Assembly: GCA_019075905.1 (NCBI GenBank)
Contig: JAGXAM010000009.1
Location: 62,001 to 126,000, forward strand
DNA length: 64,000 nt
Direction of reading: 5' to 3'
Origin: Hyphomicrobiales bacterium
GTDB taxonomy: Bacteria > Pseudomonadota > Alphaproteobacteria > Rhizobiales > Beijerinckiaceae
The notes under the pieces are model-generated. The model searched no databases. It had not been told where the DNA came from and saw nothing but the letters and a program-made list of their open reading frames with translations. A program made the translations under genes and the position numbers. Shown here in pieces: positions 45,721-55,126 of the stretch (positions are counted from its first letter, which is position 1; every line of letters begins with the position of its first letter).

Positions 45721-46188
45721 ATGAGCGCGTCAGCAGACAAGCAGGAACTGGTCAGTGTCAATGTCACCAGGCTCGACAAATATCGCTTCGAGGTGGATTT
45801 CGGTGACGGGCTGGAGCGCGCTTTCGCCGATGAACCGGCACCGCTGGGTGAAGGCACCGCGCCCTCGCCGGTGCAATGGCTGGCCTCCGCCGTCGCCAAT
45901 TGCCTCGCCGCCAGCATGGTATTCGCTTTCGCGCGCTATCGCGAGGATGTCGGCGCGCTGCAAACCGCCGTCACTTGCGAGATCGGCCGCAATGACAAGG
46001 GCCGCCTGCGCGTCATCGGCCTCGATGCGCAACTCACGCTCGGGCGCGATCCTGACAGCCTCGAACATCTGGAGCCGGTTTTGCGCAGCTTTGCCGATTT
46101 CTGCACCGTCTCGAAAAGCGTCGAGGCCGGCATCCCGCTGCGGATCGCGGTCAAGGCCGAAGATGGCCGGGTCCTGAAACAAGCCTGA
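45721..46188 (+). CDS. OsmC family protein
   Basis: A 155-residue OsmC/Ohr-superfamily protein. Members detoxify organic peroxides by a two-cysteine mechanism. The first cysteine is in AVANCLAASMVFA (about residue 61). The second appears as DFCTVSKSVEAG (about residue 126), so both are present. It follows hdeD closely. Confidence 0.85.
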   Translation: MSASADKQELVSVNVTRLDKYRFEVDFGDGLERAFADEPAPLGEGTAPSPVQWLASAVANCLAASMVFAFARYREDVGALQTAVTCEIGRNDKGRLRVIGLDAQLTLGRDPDSLEHLEPVLRSFADFCTVSKSVEAGIPLRIAVKAEDGRVLKQA

Positions 46189-46292
46189 GCCCAGCGCCGG
46201 CTGCGTTTCAACGGGGACATAAAACTTGATTTGCGATGTGGCGGCGTGCAGGGCAGGAGTGCGTCGGTTTTGTTCGCGAGGGGCTTTTTCGC

Positions 46293-48116
46293 ATGTGTGG
46301 CATTGTCGGCATTCTGGGGCGCGAGCCTGTGGCTTTGGCGCTGGTGGAGGCACTGCGTCGGCTTGAATATCGTGGCTATGATTCAGCGGGCGTCGCCACC
46401 ATTGAATCGGGGGCCATCGAGCGGGTGCGGGCCGAGGGCAAATTGCGCAATCTCGCCGAGCGCCTGCATAATCATCCGCTTCAGGGCCATGTCGGCATCG
46501 GCCACACCCGCTGGGCCACCCATGGCAAACCCACCGAGAACAATGCCCATCCCCATGCCACCGCCAAAGTCGCGGTGGTGCACAATGGCATCATCGAGAA
46601 TTTCCGCGAATTGCGCGATGAATTGCGCCAGCGCGGCCATGTTTTCGTTACGGAAACCGACAGCGAGACCATCGCCCATCTGGTGACGGACAATCTCAAC
46701 AACGGCCTGTCGCCGCAAGAGGCCATGGCCGCCAGCCTGCCGCGCCTGCACGGCGCCTTCGCGCTGGCGCTGATTTTCGCCGGCCACGAAGACCTGATGA
46801 TCGGCGCAAGGCGCGGTGCGCCGCTCGCCATCGGCCACGGCCAGGGCGAAATGTTTCTGGGATCGGACGCGCTGGCGCTCGCCCCCTTCACCGACACCAT
46901 CACCTATCTGGAAGACGGCGACTGGGTGGTGCTCACCCGCGCCGGTGCCACCCTTCACGATGGCACCAACCGCGTGGTGGCGCGCCCGGTGCAGAAGCTT
47001 CTGGCAAGCTCGCAGATCATCGACAAGGGCAATTTCCGGCATTTCATGGCCAAGGAAATCCACGAGCAGCCGGAAGTGATCGGGCGCACCCTGGCGCATT
47101 ATCTCGACATGGCGCACGAGCGCGTGCGTCTGCCTTTCGAGCTTGGTTTTGATGTCGCCAGCCTGCCGCGCCTCACCATCTCCGCATGTGGCACCGGCTA
47201 TCTTGCCGGCCTGACAGGGCGCTACTGGTTCGAGCGCTTTGCCGGCCTCGCGGTTGATATCGATGTCGCCTCGGAATTTCGCTATCGCGAGGCACCGATG
47301 ACCCCGGGCGGGCTGATGCTGGTGGTCTCGCAGTCGGGCGAAACCGCAGATACGCTCGCCGCCATGCGCTATGCCCGCACCCAGCGCCAGCACGTCATGT
47401 CGGTGGTCAATGTCCCAAGCTCGACCATCGCCCGCGAAAGCGACATTGTCGCCCTGACGCTGGCCGGCCCGGAAATCGGCGTTGCCTCGACCAAGGCCTT
47501 CACCTGCCAGCTGGCCGTGCTGGCCTGCCTCGCCATCGCCTTCGGCCGGGCCCGCGGCTTGATCGATGACGAGCGCGAGCGCCAGCTGGTGCGCGAACTC
47601 ATCGCCGTGCCCGGCCTGATGGCCGAGGCCATGACCCGCGAGCCGCAGGCCGAGCAGATGGCACATATGCTGAGCCGCGCCCGTGACGTGCTCTATCTGG
47701 GCCGCGGCACCAATTACCCGCTGGCCCTCGAAGGCGCGCTGAAACTGAAGGAAATCTCCTATATCCACGCCGAGGGCTATGCAGCAGGCGAGCTCAAGCA
47801 CGGCCCGATCGCGCTGATCGACGAAACCATGCCGGTCATCGTCATTGCCCCGCGCGACCACGTTTTCGAAAAGACCGTGTCCAACATGCAGGAAGTGGCG
47901 GCGCGCGGCGGTCGCATCCTGCTTCTGACCGATGCCGCCGGCGCCAAGGCGACCGGGCTTGATCTGAAAGCGCTGATCATGCCTGATATGGCTGACGAAT
48001 TCACCGCGCTGGTCTATGCAGTTCCGGTGCAGATGCTGGCCTATCACACCGCTGTGCTGATGGGCAAAGACGCTGACCAGCCGCGCAATCTGGCGAAATC
48101 GGTGACGGTGGAGTGA
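46293..48116 (+). CDS. glmS: Glutamine--fructose-6-phosphate aminotransferase (isomerizing)
   Basis: A 607-residue enzyme making glucosamine-6-phosphate from fructose-6-phosphate and glutamine, the entry to peptidoglycan and lipopolysaccharide amino sugars. The N-terminal cysteine (MCGIVGILG) is the glutaminase nucleophile, which fixes the start at 46293. GHTRWATHGKPTE completes that domain. Two SIS domains follow, with SQSGETADTLAA and the C-terminal LAKSVTVE. No glmS ribozyme-like or sRNA site was recognised. Confidence 0.97.
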   Translation: MCGIVGILGREPVALALVEALRRLEYRGYDSAGVATIESGAIERVRAEGKLRNLAERLHNHPLQGHVGIGHTRWATHGKPTENNAHPHATAKVAVVHNGIIENFRELRDELRQRGHVFVTETDSETIAHLVTDNLNNGLSPQEAMAASLPRLHGAFALALIFAGHEDLMIGARRGAPLAIGHGQGEMFLGSDALALAPFTDTITYLEDGDWVVLTRAGATLHDGTNRVVARPVQKLLASSQIIDKGNFRHFMAKEIHEQPEVIGRTLAHYLDMAHERVRLPFELGFDVASLPRLTISACGTGYLAGLTGRYWFERFAGLAVDIDVASEFRYREAPMTPGGLMLVVSQSGETADTLAAMRYARTQRQHVMSVVNVPSSTIARESDIVALTLAGPEIGVASTKAFTCQLAVLACLAIAFGRARGLIDDERERQLVRELIAVPGLMAEAMTREPQAEQMAHMLSRARDVLYLGRGTNYPLALEGALKLKEISYIHAEGYAAGELKHGPIALIDETMPVIVIAPRDHVFEKTVSNMQEVAARGGRILLLTDAAGAKATGLDLKALIMPDMADEFTALVYAVPVQMLAYHTAVLMGKDADQPRNLAKSVTVE

Positions 48117-48125
48117 GGGTGTTGC

Positions 48126-49622
48126 ATGGTCTATGATCTTTTCATCATCGGCGGCGGCGTCAATGGCACCGGCATAGCCCGTGATGCTGCCGGGCGCGGC
48201 CTCAGCGTCGCCCTGTGCGAGAAGGGCGATTTTGCCGAGGGCACCTCGTCGAAATCCTCCAAACTTGTGCATGGCGGCCTGCGCTATCTCGAATATTACG
48301 AATTCCGGCTGGTGCGCGAGGCGCTGATCGAGCGCGAGGTGCTGTTGCGTTCGGCCTCGCACATCATCTGGCCGCTGCGTTTCCTGCTGCCGCATTCCCC
48401 CGAGCAGCGCCCGGCCTGGATGGTGCGCCTCGGGCTGCTGCTTTATGATCACCTCGGCGGGCGCAAGATCCTGCCGGCCTCGCGCGGCCTGCGCCTGGAT
48501 TCCGTGCCCGAGGGTGCGGCTCTGAAACCGCAATTCCAGCGCGGCTTTGAATATTCCGACTGCTGGGTCGATGATGCGCGGCTGGTGGTGCTCAACGCCC
48601 TCGATGCCGCAGCGCGCGGCGCGAAAATCATGCCGCGCACCACGTTGGTTTCGGCGCGGCGCCAGGACGGGCGCTGGATGGCTGACCTTGTCGCCAGCGA
48701 CGGCACGCGCATCAGCCTCGAGGCCAAGGCCATCGTCAATGCCGCCGGCCCGCTGGTCGATGAGGTGCAGGGCAGGGGCCTTGGCCAGAATGACGGCCCG
48801 CTGGTGCGCCGCGTCAAGGGTAGTCATATCATAGTGCCGAAATTCTTTGAGGGTGAACACGCCTTCATTCTGCAAAACGACGATGGCCGGGTGATTTTCA
48901 TCATTCCCTACCAGGGCGATCTCGCCTTGATCGGCACCACCGACATAACCTTGTCGGGGGATGAGCCAGCCGATACCATCACCGATGCCGAGACCGATTA
49001 TCTGATCGCCGCCGTCAACCGCTATCTGGTCAGGCCGCTGGCGCGCAGCGACATTCGCGCCAGCTATGCCGGGGTGCGGCCCTTGCATGAGGACCACGCC
49101 GCCAATGCCTCGGCGGTGTCGCGCGACTATGTCCTCGACGTCAAGTCGGATGGCGGCGCCGCGCCGGTGCTCTCGGTCTTCGGCGGCAAGATCACCACAT
49201 TCCGCAAACTGGCGGAACATGCGCTGGCGCAATTGCAGCCGTGGTTTCCCCACATGACCCCGCCCTGGACGGCGCAGGCTTTCCTGCCGGGTGGCGATAT
49301 TCCCGGCGCCGATTTTGCCGGCTTTGCCCGCCAGCTGGCGGCGCAAAATCCCTGGCTGCCGGAGGCGATGCTGATGCATTATGCCCGGCTCTATGGCACC
49401 AGAGCCCGCGATCTTCTCGGCGATGCCACCTCTCTGGCCGATCTTGGCCAGCATTTTGGTGCCTCGCTCTATGAGCGCGAAATCCGCTTTCTGGTAGCGC
49501 AGGAATGGGCGCAAACCGGCGAGGATATCTTGATGCGCCGCACCAAATATTATCTGCGCCTCGATGCCGGCGCGCAGGCCGCCGTTGCAGCCTTTGTGAC
49601 GGAGCTTCGCAACAGCGCCTGA
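48126..49622 (+). CDS. glpD: Aerobic glycerol-3-phosphate dehydrogenase
   Basis: A 498-residue FAD enzyme oxidising sn-glycerol-3-phosphate to dihydroxyacetone phosphate and feeding electrons to quinone. The FAD motif IIGGGVNGTGIARDAAGRG starts the protein, followed by GTSSKSSKLVHGGLRYLE and TTDITLSGD. The length is the family norm. It begins 9 nt after glmS with GAGGG upstream, but no glycerol kinase or regulator is adjacent. Confidence 0.95.
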   Translation: MVYDLFIIGGGVNGTGIARDAAGRGLSVALCEKGDFAEGTSSKSSKLVHGGLRYLEYYEFRLVREALIEREVLLRSASHIIWPLRFLLPHSPEQRPAWMVRLGLLLYDHLGGRKILPASRGLRLDSVPEGAALKPQFQRGFEYSDCWVDDARLVVLNALDAAARGAKIMPRTTLVSARRQDGRWMADLVASDGTRISLEAKAIVNAAGPLVDEVQGRGLGQNDGPLVRRVKGSHIIVPKFFEGEHAFILQNDDGRVIFIIPYQGDLALIGTTDITLSGDEPADTITDAETDYLIAAVNRYLVRPLARSDIRASYAGVRPLHEDHAANASAVSRDYVLDVKSDGGAAPVLSVFGGKITTFRKLAEHALAQLQPWFPHMTPPWTAQAFLPGGDIPGADFAGFARQLAAQNPWLPEAMLMHYARLYGTRARDLLGDATSLADLGQHFGASLYEREIRFLVAQEWAQTGEDILMRRTKYYLRLDAGAQAAVAAFVTELRNSA

Positions 49623-49635
49623 CGCCGTCCCCCGC

Positions 49636-51231
49636 TCACACGCCGCAGGCGGCGCCGTCGCTGCGCGGATCGGCCGCGCCCTCGATCAGCCCGTCAGGAT
49701 GGCGCACCAGCGCCCCGGCATGGCCCATCGTGTCGGAAAAAGCCTCATCGAGCACATCGACGACATGGCCGCTGGCGCGCAATTCGGCGACCAGCGCCGC
49801 ATCGAACCGGCTCTCCAACTTCAGCGTCGTGCTGGATTCGCCCCAGGTGCGCCCCAACAACCAGCGCGGCGCGCTGACCGCGCTTTGCAGGTCCTGGCCA
49901 AAGTGAGCATAGCGGGTGAACAGCGCCGCCTGGGTCTGCGGCTGGCCCTCGCCACCCATGCAGCCATAGGGCATGACCCGGCCATCGTGAAACAATGCCA
50001 GCGCCGGATTCAGCGTGTGGAACGGCTTGCGGCCGGGTTCAAGCGCATTGAGCGCGCCAGCATCGAGCGAGAAACTCGATCCGCGGTTTTGCCACAAAAT
50101 GCCGGTGTCACCCGCCACCACGCCAGAGCCAAATTCAAAAAACACGCTTTGAATGAAGCTGACGGCGCAGCCATGCCGGTCAATCGCCCCGAGCCAGACG
50201 GTGTCGCCTGGCTGGGCCGGGTGCGGCCAGGGCGCGGCACGGGCCTTGTCGATGGTCGAAGCCAGGGCGTCGAGCTTGGCCGGTGCCAGCCACTGCGCTG
50301 GATTGCCCGGCACCCTTGCAGGATCGGTCACCACCTTGTCGCGCACCCGAAACGCCGCCTTGGTAGCTTCGACGAGGCCGTGGAGATGGGCAAAGCCTTC
50401 GGCCTCGCTGACACCAAGGCGCTCGAACAACCCTAGAATCATCAGCGATGCCAGGCCTTGGGTCGAGGGCGGCAGGTTGAACACCTGTGCCCCGGCAAGA
50501 TCGAGCCGCAGCGGCGTCACCCTTTGCGCGCGATAGGCGGCAAGATCGGCGCGGCGCAGCGGGCTGCCGCAGGCCTCAAGTCCGTCCGCGATCCTTCGCG
50601 CCAGGTGGCCACGGTAAAAATCATCGAGACCATGGCGCGCGAGCTGGCGCAGGCTCGCCGCCAGCCCCGGTTGGCGCAGGATATCGCCCTGGCGCGGCGC
50701 CGCGCCCTCGCGCAGAAACTGCGGCGCAAAGCCCGGCATATCGCGCAATTCAGCGAGTTTGCTGGCCGAAAGCGCGGCCTGCGAACGCGTGATGGCGACG
50801 CCCTCCTCAGCATGGCGGATAGCATCGGCCAGCAGCCGCTCCAGCGTCATCACACGGGCACCGCCGCTGCCGGCAACATCAAGCGCCGTCTGCCAGCCGG
50901 CCACCGTGCCTGCCACCGTCAGCGCCGCCTTCGGCCCGCGCGTCGGGATTGCCTTGTCGCCCTTGTAAAAGCCGGCATGGGCCAGCGCCACGGCCGGGCC
51001 GCTGGCATCAATGGCCAGAGGCGCCTCTCCCGGGCGGTGGATGAGCCAGAAGCCGTCACCGCCGAGCGCATTCATATGCGGGTAGACCACGGCAATGGTA
51101 GCGGCAGCCGCAACCATGGCTTCAATCGCCGAACCGCCATCGCGCAGGATGTCGCGCCCGGCCTGCGCGGCCAGATGGTGCGGCGCCACCACCATGCCGC
51201 CGAGCGCCATAGTTGATGTCAGCATGGTCAT
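49636..51231 (-). CDS. Gamma-glutamyltransferase family protein
   Basis: A 531-residue Ntn-hydrolase of the gamma-glutamyltranspeptidase family. The expected autoprocessing threonine lies in QPGDTVWLGAIDRHGCAVSF (about residue 340). MGGEGQPQTQ in the small subunit is also typical. There is no signal peptide, so it should be cytoplasmic, like YwrD-type homologues, and may act on an acylated metabolite rather than on glutathione. It lies downstream of the sugar operon on the same strand, 35 nt after the dehydrogenase gene. Confidence 0.87.
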   Translation of the reverse strand: MTMLTSTMALGGMVVAPHHLAAQAGRDILRDGGSAIEAMVAAAATIAVVYPHMNALGGDGFWLIHRPGEAPLAIDASGPAVALAHAGFYKGDKAIPTRGPKAALTVAGTVAGWQTALDVAGSGGARVMTLERLLADAIRHAEEGVAITRSQAALSASKLAELRDMPGFAPQFLREGAAPRQGDILRQPGLAASLRQLARHGLDDFYRGHLARRIADGLEACGSPLRRADLAAYRAQRVTPLRLDLAGAQVFNLPPSTQGLASLMILGLFERLGVSEAEGFAHLHGLVEATKAAFRVRDKVVTDPARVPGNPAQWLAPAKLDALASTIDKARAAPWPHPAQPGDTVWLGAIDRHGCAVSFIQSVFFEFGSGVVAGDTGILWQNRGSSFSLDAGALNALEPGRKPFHTLNPALALFHDGRVMPYGCMGGEGQPQTQAALFTRYAHFGQDLQSAVSAPRWLLGRTWGESSTTLKLESRFDAALVAELRASGHVVDVLDEAFSDTMGHAGALVRHPDGLIEGAADPRSDGAACGV

Positions 51232-51266
51232 ATCAGCATCAGCCCCCCTGAACCCTTGCCTCCAGA

Positions 51267-52418
51267 CTAGCCGCGAGTCGCCTGCGGATCAACCAGCAAG
51301 GCGGCGACTTCTGCCTCGGAAAAGGCCGCCGGTTGCGCGCCGCCGGTGATGCTCACCAGCTTGCGGGTCCGGCCCGAGCGCAGGATCGCGTCCATCACAT
51401 CCAGCACATGAAGCCCCAGCGCCCCCGAGGCGCGCGGCTGGCGCTTGTGGCGCACGGCATCGGCGAGTTCCGCGACCCCGAGCATGCGATAATTGGCAAA
51501 TTGCGGGTTGATGTCGGGATGGTTCGGCTTGCCGGTCACCTGCCCCGCAGTGGCGGTGACGCTCCAGGGCTCGCGCGCCGCGGCAAATTCTACATCGCCG
51601 CCGAAGAAATTCGGATCGGGCACGCGCAGCGAGCCTTCGGTGCCATAAAGTTCGAGCGGGCGATGGCCGTGCTGGAACACGTCCCAGCTCAGCGCCAGCG
51701 TCGCCAGCGCGCCATTGGCAAAGCGCAGCGTCGCCAGCGAGGTTGTCGGTGTTTCGACCGTGATCGCCTCACCCTTTTTCGGGCCTTCGGCGGTGATGAT
51801 CCGCTCCGCCAGCCCCATGCCATCGAGAGCCATGACGTCACGCACCGGCCCGATCAGGTTGATCAGCGCCGTCAGATAATAGGGGCCCATATCGAGCACC
51901 GGCCCGCCGCCCGGCTTGAAGAAGAACGTCGGATCGGGGTGCCAGTGCTCCATGCCGCGCGACATCAAAAACGCCGAGGCCGCCACGATCCGGCCGGTCT
52001 TGCCACCCTCGATCAGAGAGCGGGCATAGCGCTGGCCCGGCCCCAGAAACGTGTCAGGGGCAACCCCGAGCCCCAGCTTGTGCTTGTCGGCAAGCTCGAC
52101 CAACGCCCGCCCTTCACGCGGCAGCACGCTCAGCGGCTTTTCCGAAAACACATGCTTGCCAGCGCACAGCGCCCGCCGCGACACGGCAAAATGCGCATTG
52201 GGCACCGTCAGGTTGATGATGCCGTCAATGGCGTCGGATTTCAGCGCCGCCGACACCGACATGGCCTTGATGCCATGCGCCTTGGCCTGCTTGCGCGCAG
52301 CTTCCGGGCGCAAATCGGCGCAGGCAACAATTTTGACGCCGCGAAACATCGGCGCATTTTGCAGATAGCGTCCGGAAATGACGCCGCAGCCGATCACGGC
52401 AAAATTCATGTCACTCAT
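51267..52418 (-). CDS. Gfo/Idh/MocA family oxidoreductase
   Basis: A 383-residue NAD(P)-dependent sugar dehydrogenase. The Rossmann motif AVIGCGVISGRYL is at the N-terminus. The EKP motif sits in GKHVFSEKPLSVL (about residues 92-94), and the C-terminal domain has GGGPVLDMGPYYLTAL. It would oxidise the sugar or glycoside imported by the adjacent ABC transporter. The gene follows the TIM-barrel gene by 6 nt and is the sixth gene of that operon. Confidence 0.9.
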   Translation of the reverse strand: MSDMNFAVIGCGVISGRYLQNAPMFRGVKIVACADLRPEAARKQAKAHGIKAMSVSAALKSDAIDGIINLTVPNAHFAVSRRALCAGKHVFSEKPLSVLPREGRALVELADKHKLGLGVAPDTFLGPGQRYARSLIEGGKTGRIVAASAFLMSRGMEHWHPDPTFFFKPGGGPVLDMGPYYLTALINLIGPVRDVMALDGMGLAERIITAEGPKKGEAITVETPTTSLATLRFANGALATLALSWDVFQHGHRPLELYGTEGSLRVPDPNFFGGDVEFAAAREPWSVTATAGQVTGKPNHPDINPQFANYRMLGVAELADAVRHKRQPRASGALGLHVLDVMDAILRSGRTRKLVSITGGAQPAAFSEAEVAALLVDPQATRG

Positions 52419-52424
52419 GGTCGA

Positions 52425-53177
52425 TCACCAGGCTTTCAGGGCTGCAAGCGAGCGGGTCGCAAAGCGGCGCGGATCATTGGGCTTGTCATGTTCCAGCACA
52501 TAGAGCTTGACGCCGGCATCGCGCAGCGCCGGCTTCAGGCGCGCCCAGTCGAGCGTGCCATGGCCAAGATCAGCCCAGCCGTCCTCATCGGCATGGGTGC
52601 CGGCCGGGGCAATGTCCTTGATATGTGCCGCCGCCACGCGGTCGCGATATTTCGCCAGTTCCGCCACCGGCTCAGCACCACCGCGCACGATCCAGGCGAC
52701 ATCAGCCTCCCATTCCATTTCGGGAGCCTCATGGAACAGGATATCAATGCCGCGCGCGCCATTGTCGAGCGTGGCATATTCCCAATGGTGGTTGTGCCAG
52801 CCAAAGCGCAGGCCCTCGCCGCGCACCTGGGCACCAAGTTCGCCAAGCTCGCGGGCAAAGGCGGTCCAGCCCGCCGCATTCATGTCGCGCTGGCCCTGTG
52901 GCGGCGCTGGCACGATCAGAAAGCCGATACCAAGTTCGCGGAAGATTTTCGCGGTGCCCTTGAGATCATCGCGCAGCATCTCGATGCCGACATGGGCCGA
53001 AGGCGCTTTCAGGCCGTGCCTTGCCAGCGCCGCCTTCATCAATCCCGGATCCTTGAACTGGCCGCCGAACGGCTCAACCTGGGTAAAGCCGAGGCTGGCC
53101 ATCAGCGCGAGCTGGTTTTCCAGCCCCTCCATGTTGCGCACCGAATAGAGCTGAATCGAAATTTCTGAAGCATCCAT
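52425..53177 (-). CDS. TIM-barrel sugar phosphate isomerase/epimerase family protein
   Basis: A 250-residue AP-endonuclease-2-like TIM barrel. It has ISIQLYSVRNM at the start, FGWHNHHWEY (metal-binding histidines) in the middle and AAHIKDIAPAGTHADE followed by WADLGHGTLDW near the end, as in IolE-like and 3-keto-sugar enzymes. I place the start at the ATG at 53177. A longer frame extends upstream into the ATPase gene and is rejected. It lies between the ABC ATPase and the Gfo/Idh/MocA dehydrogenase. Confidence 0.85.
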   Translation of the reverse strand: MDASEISIQLYSVRNMEGLENQLALMASLGFTQVEPFGGQFKDPGLMKAALARHGLKAPSAHVGIEMLRDDLKGTAKIFRELGIGFLIVPAPPQGQRDMNAAGWTAFARELGELGAQVRGEGLRFGWHNHHWEYATLDNGARGIDILFHEAPEMEWEADVAWIVRGGAEPVAELAKYRDRVAAAHIKDIAPAGTHADEDGWADLGHGTLDWARLKPALRDAGVKLYVLEHDKPNDPRRFATRSLAALKAW

Positions 53178-53203
53178 GTTACGCGTCCTTCCTTGTCGGA
53201 AAA

Positions 53204-54286
53204 TCAAAGTCTGTCGCCACTTTCGCTGTCGAACAGCGAGGCTTCCGCTGGGTCGGCGCCAAGTGCAATGCGCCCGGGATTTTGCGCCGCACCATCGAGC
53301 CGCGTGGTCAATTGGCAGGCGCCGATGCGGCACCAGGCGAGGCTGTCGGCACCCATGGTCTCAAGCAGTTCGACATCGGCCATGCCGAGCGGGGCGACGC
53401 CGTCACCGGCCGCCACCACGTGCTCAGGCCGCAGGCCGAGCGTCACCGCCTGACCAGCCCTGCTGCCGGGCGGCAGCGGGCGGCGCAGCGTGAAGCGCAT
53501 GTCATCATTGACGAACATCGCGCCGTCATCGCTGGCCTCCAGCCGCCCCTTGATGAAATTCATCGCCGGCGAGCCGATGAAACCGGCGACATAAAGATTG
53601 GCCGGCCGCGCGTAGATGGTGCGCGGCGTATCATATTGCAGGATCTTGCCGCCCTTCATGATGGCAATGCGATCCGCCAGCGTCAGGGCCTCGATCTGGT
53701 CGTGGGTGACGAAAATGATCGTCGCGCCGATGCGCTTGTGCAGGCGCTTGATTTCCACCCGCAATTCGGCGCGCAACTGCGCATCGAGGTTGGAGAGCGG
53801 CTCATCGAAGAGATAGACCGGCGCCTCGCGCACCAGCGCCCGGCCGATCGCCACCCGCTGGCGCTGGCCGCCCGACAATGCCGAGGGGCGGCGATCCAGC
53901 AAGTCACCGATTTTCAGCAGGTCGGCGGCGGCCTGCACCCGGCGGGTTATTTCCGGCCGCGCCATGCCGGCGACCGTCAGCCCGAATGACAGGTTCCTGC
54001 GCACGCTCATGGTGGGGTAAAGCGCATAGGACTGGAACACCATGGCGATGTTGCGATCCTTGGGTTCCTCATGGGTGACATCGCGCCCGCCGATCATCAC
54101 CTTGCCGCCCGAGACATCGATCAGCCCGGCAATGGCATTCAGCAAGGTTGATTTGCCGCAACCCGACGGGCCGAGCAGCACCACGAATTCAGACTGCTTC
54201 ACCTCGATATTGAGCTCGTTGAGGACGCGCACCGCCCCGAACTTCACCTGCAGGTTAGCGACCGAAACATTGGATGCAACGCTCAT
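53204..54286 (-). CDS. Sugar ABC transporter ATP-binding protein (MalK/UgpC type)
   Basis: A 360-residue ATPase powering the adjacent permeases. Walker A is GPSGCGKSTLLNAIAG, the signature is LSGGQRQRVAIGRAL, Walker B is VYLFDEPLSNLDA and the switch histidine is in VTHDQIEAL. A C-terminal TOBE/regulatory domain of about 120 residues follows. It begins 3 nt after the permease gene. Confidence 0.94.
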   Translation of the reverse strand: MSVASNVSVANLQVKFGAVRVLNELNIEVKQSEFVVLLGPSGCGKSTLLNAIAGLIDVSGGKVMIGGRDVTHEEPKDRNIAMVFQSYALYPTMSVRRNLSFGLTVAGMARPEITRRVQAAADLLKIGDLLDRRPSALSGGQRQRVAIGRALVREAPVYLFDEPLSNLDAQLRAELRVEIKRLHKRIGATIIFVTHDQIEALTLADRIAIMKGGKILQYDTPRTIYARPANLYVAGFIGSPAMNFIKGRLEASDDGAMFVNDDMRFTLRRPLPPGSRAGQAVTLGLRPEHVVAAGDGVAPLGMADVELLETMGADSLAWCRIGACQLTTRLDGAAQNPGRIALGADPAEASLFDSESGDRL

Positions 54287-54289
54287 GCT

Positions 54290-55126
54290 TCAACCCTTCA
54301 CAGCGCCGGCAGTGATGCCGCGCACAAACCAGCGTCCGGAAACGAGATAGACCAGCAGCGGCACCGCCGCCGTCAGGATGGTGGCGGCCATGTCCTGATT
54401 GTAGAAGCGCGTGCCGGTGGTGGTGGTGACGATATTGTTGAGTTCAACTGTCATCGGCATGTTGTCGCGCCCGGCAAAAACCAGGCCGAGCAGGAAATCA
54501 TTCCATATGCCAGTCACCTGCAAGATGACCGCGACAATGACGATCGGCGTCGACATCGGGAAGACGATCGAGGCGAAGATCCGCCAGAATCCGGCGCCAT
54601 CAACCCTTGCCGCCTTGAACAATTCGACCGGCAGGCTCGAATAGAAATTCTTGAACAGGATGGTCATGACCGGCAGGCCGAAGGTGGTGTGGACAATGAC
54701 AATGCCGGTCAGCGTCCCGAAAAGGCCGAAAAACGCCAGAATGCGCACCAGTGGATAGATGAACACCGCATAGGGAATGAACGCCCCGATCAGCAGGATC
54801 AGCACCAGCAGGCTCGCGCCTGGCAACCGCCAGAATTGCAAGGCATAGCCGGCAATCGCCCCGACGGCGATGGAGATGATCACGCTCGGAATGAGGATTT
54901 TCACCGAATTCAAAAATCCCGCCGACAATTTATGCGCCGAGACCAGCCAGGGGGCGATGGTCGGGATATGCGGCAGGGCCAGGATATTGCCGCTGGAAAT
55001 CTCGCTCATATGTTTGAGCGAGGTTATCACCATCACATAAAGCGGGCCCAGCACGAACAGGGCCATGGCGATCAGGCAGGTGTAGATCGCGACCCTTGCC
55101 GCCAGATGTTTGCGGGCGCGGCTCAT
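54290..55126 (-). CDS. Carbohydrate ABC transporter permease (MalG type)
   Basis: A 278-residue permease with six membrane helices. The cytoplasmic coupling loop reads ELFKAARVDGAGFWRIFASIVFP, the EAA motif of carbohydrate permeases. The ATG at 55126 overlaps the stop of the partner permease (ATGA), so the two are coupled. A longer upstream frame within that gene is not used. Confidence 0.93.
   Translation of the reverse strand: MSRARKHLAARVAIYTCLIAMALFVLGPLYVMVITSLKHMSEISSGNILALPHIPTIAPWLVSAHKLSAGFLNSVKILIPSVIISIAVGAIAGYALQFWRLPGASLLVLILLIGAFIPYAVFIYPLVRILAFFGLFGTLTGIVIVHTTFGLPVMTILFKNFYSSLPVELFKAARVDGAGFWRIFASIVFPMSTPIVIVAVILQVTGIWNDFLLGLVFAGRDNMPMTVELNNIVTTTTGTRFYNQDMAATILTAAVPLLVYLVSGRWFVRGITAGAVKG

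Noticed and set aside
46383-49514. A 1043-codon minus-strand open frame
   Set aside because: It lies wholly antisense to glmS and glpD, both clear genes. Its translation is low-complexity, rich in G, A, H and Q, as expected from the opposite strand of GC-biased coding DNA.
51333-53168. A 611-codon plus-strand open frame
   Set aside because: It is antisense to the Gfo/Idh/MocA and TIM-barrel genes and shows no family motif.
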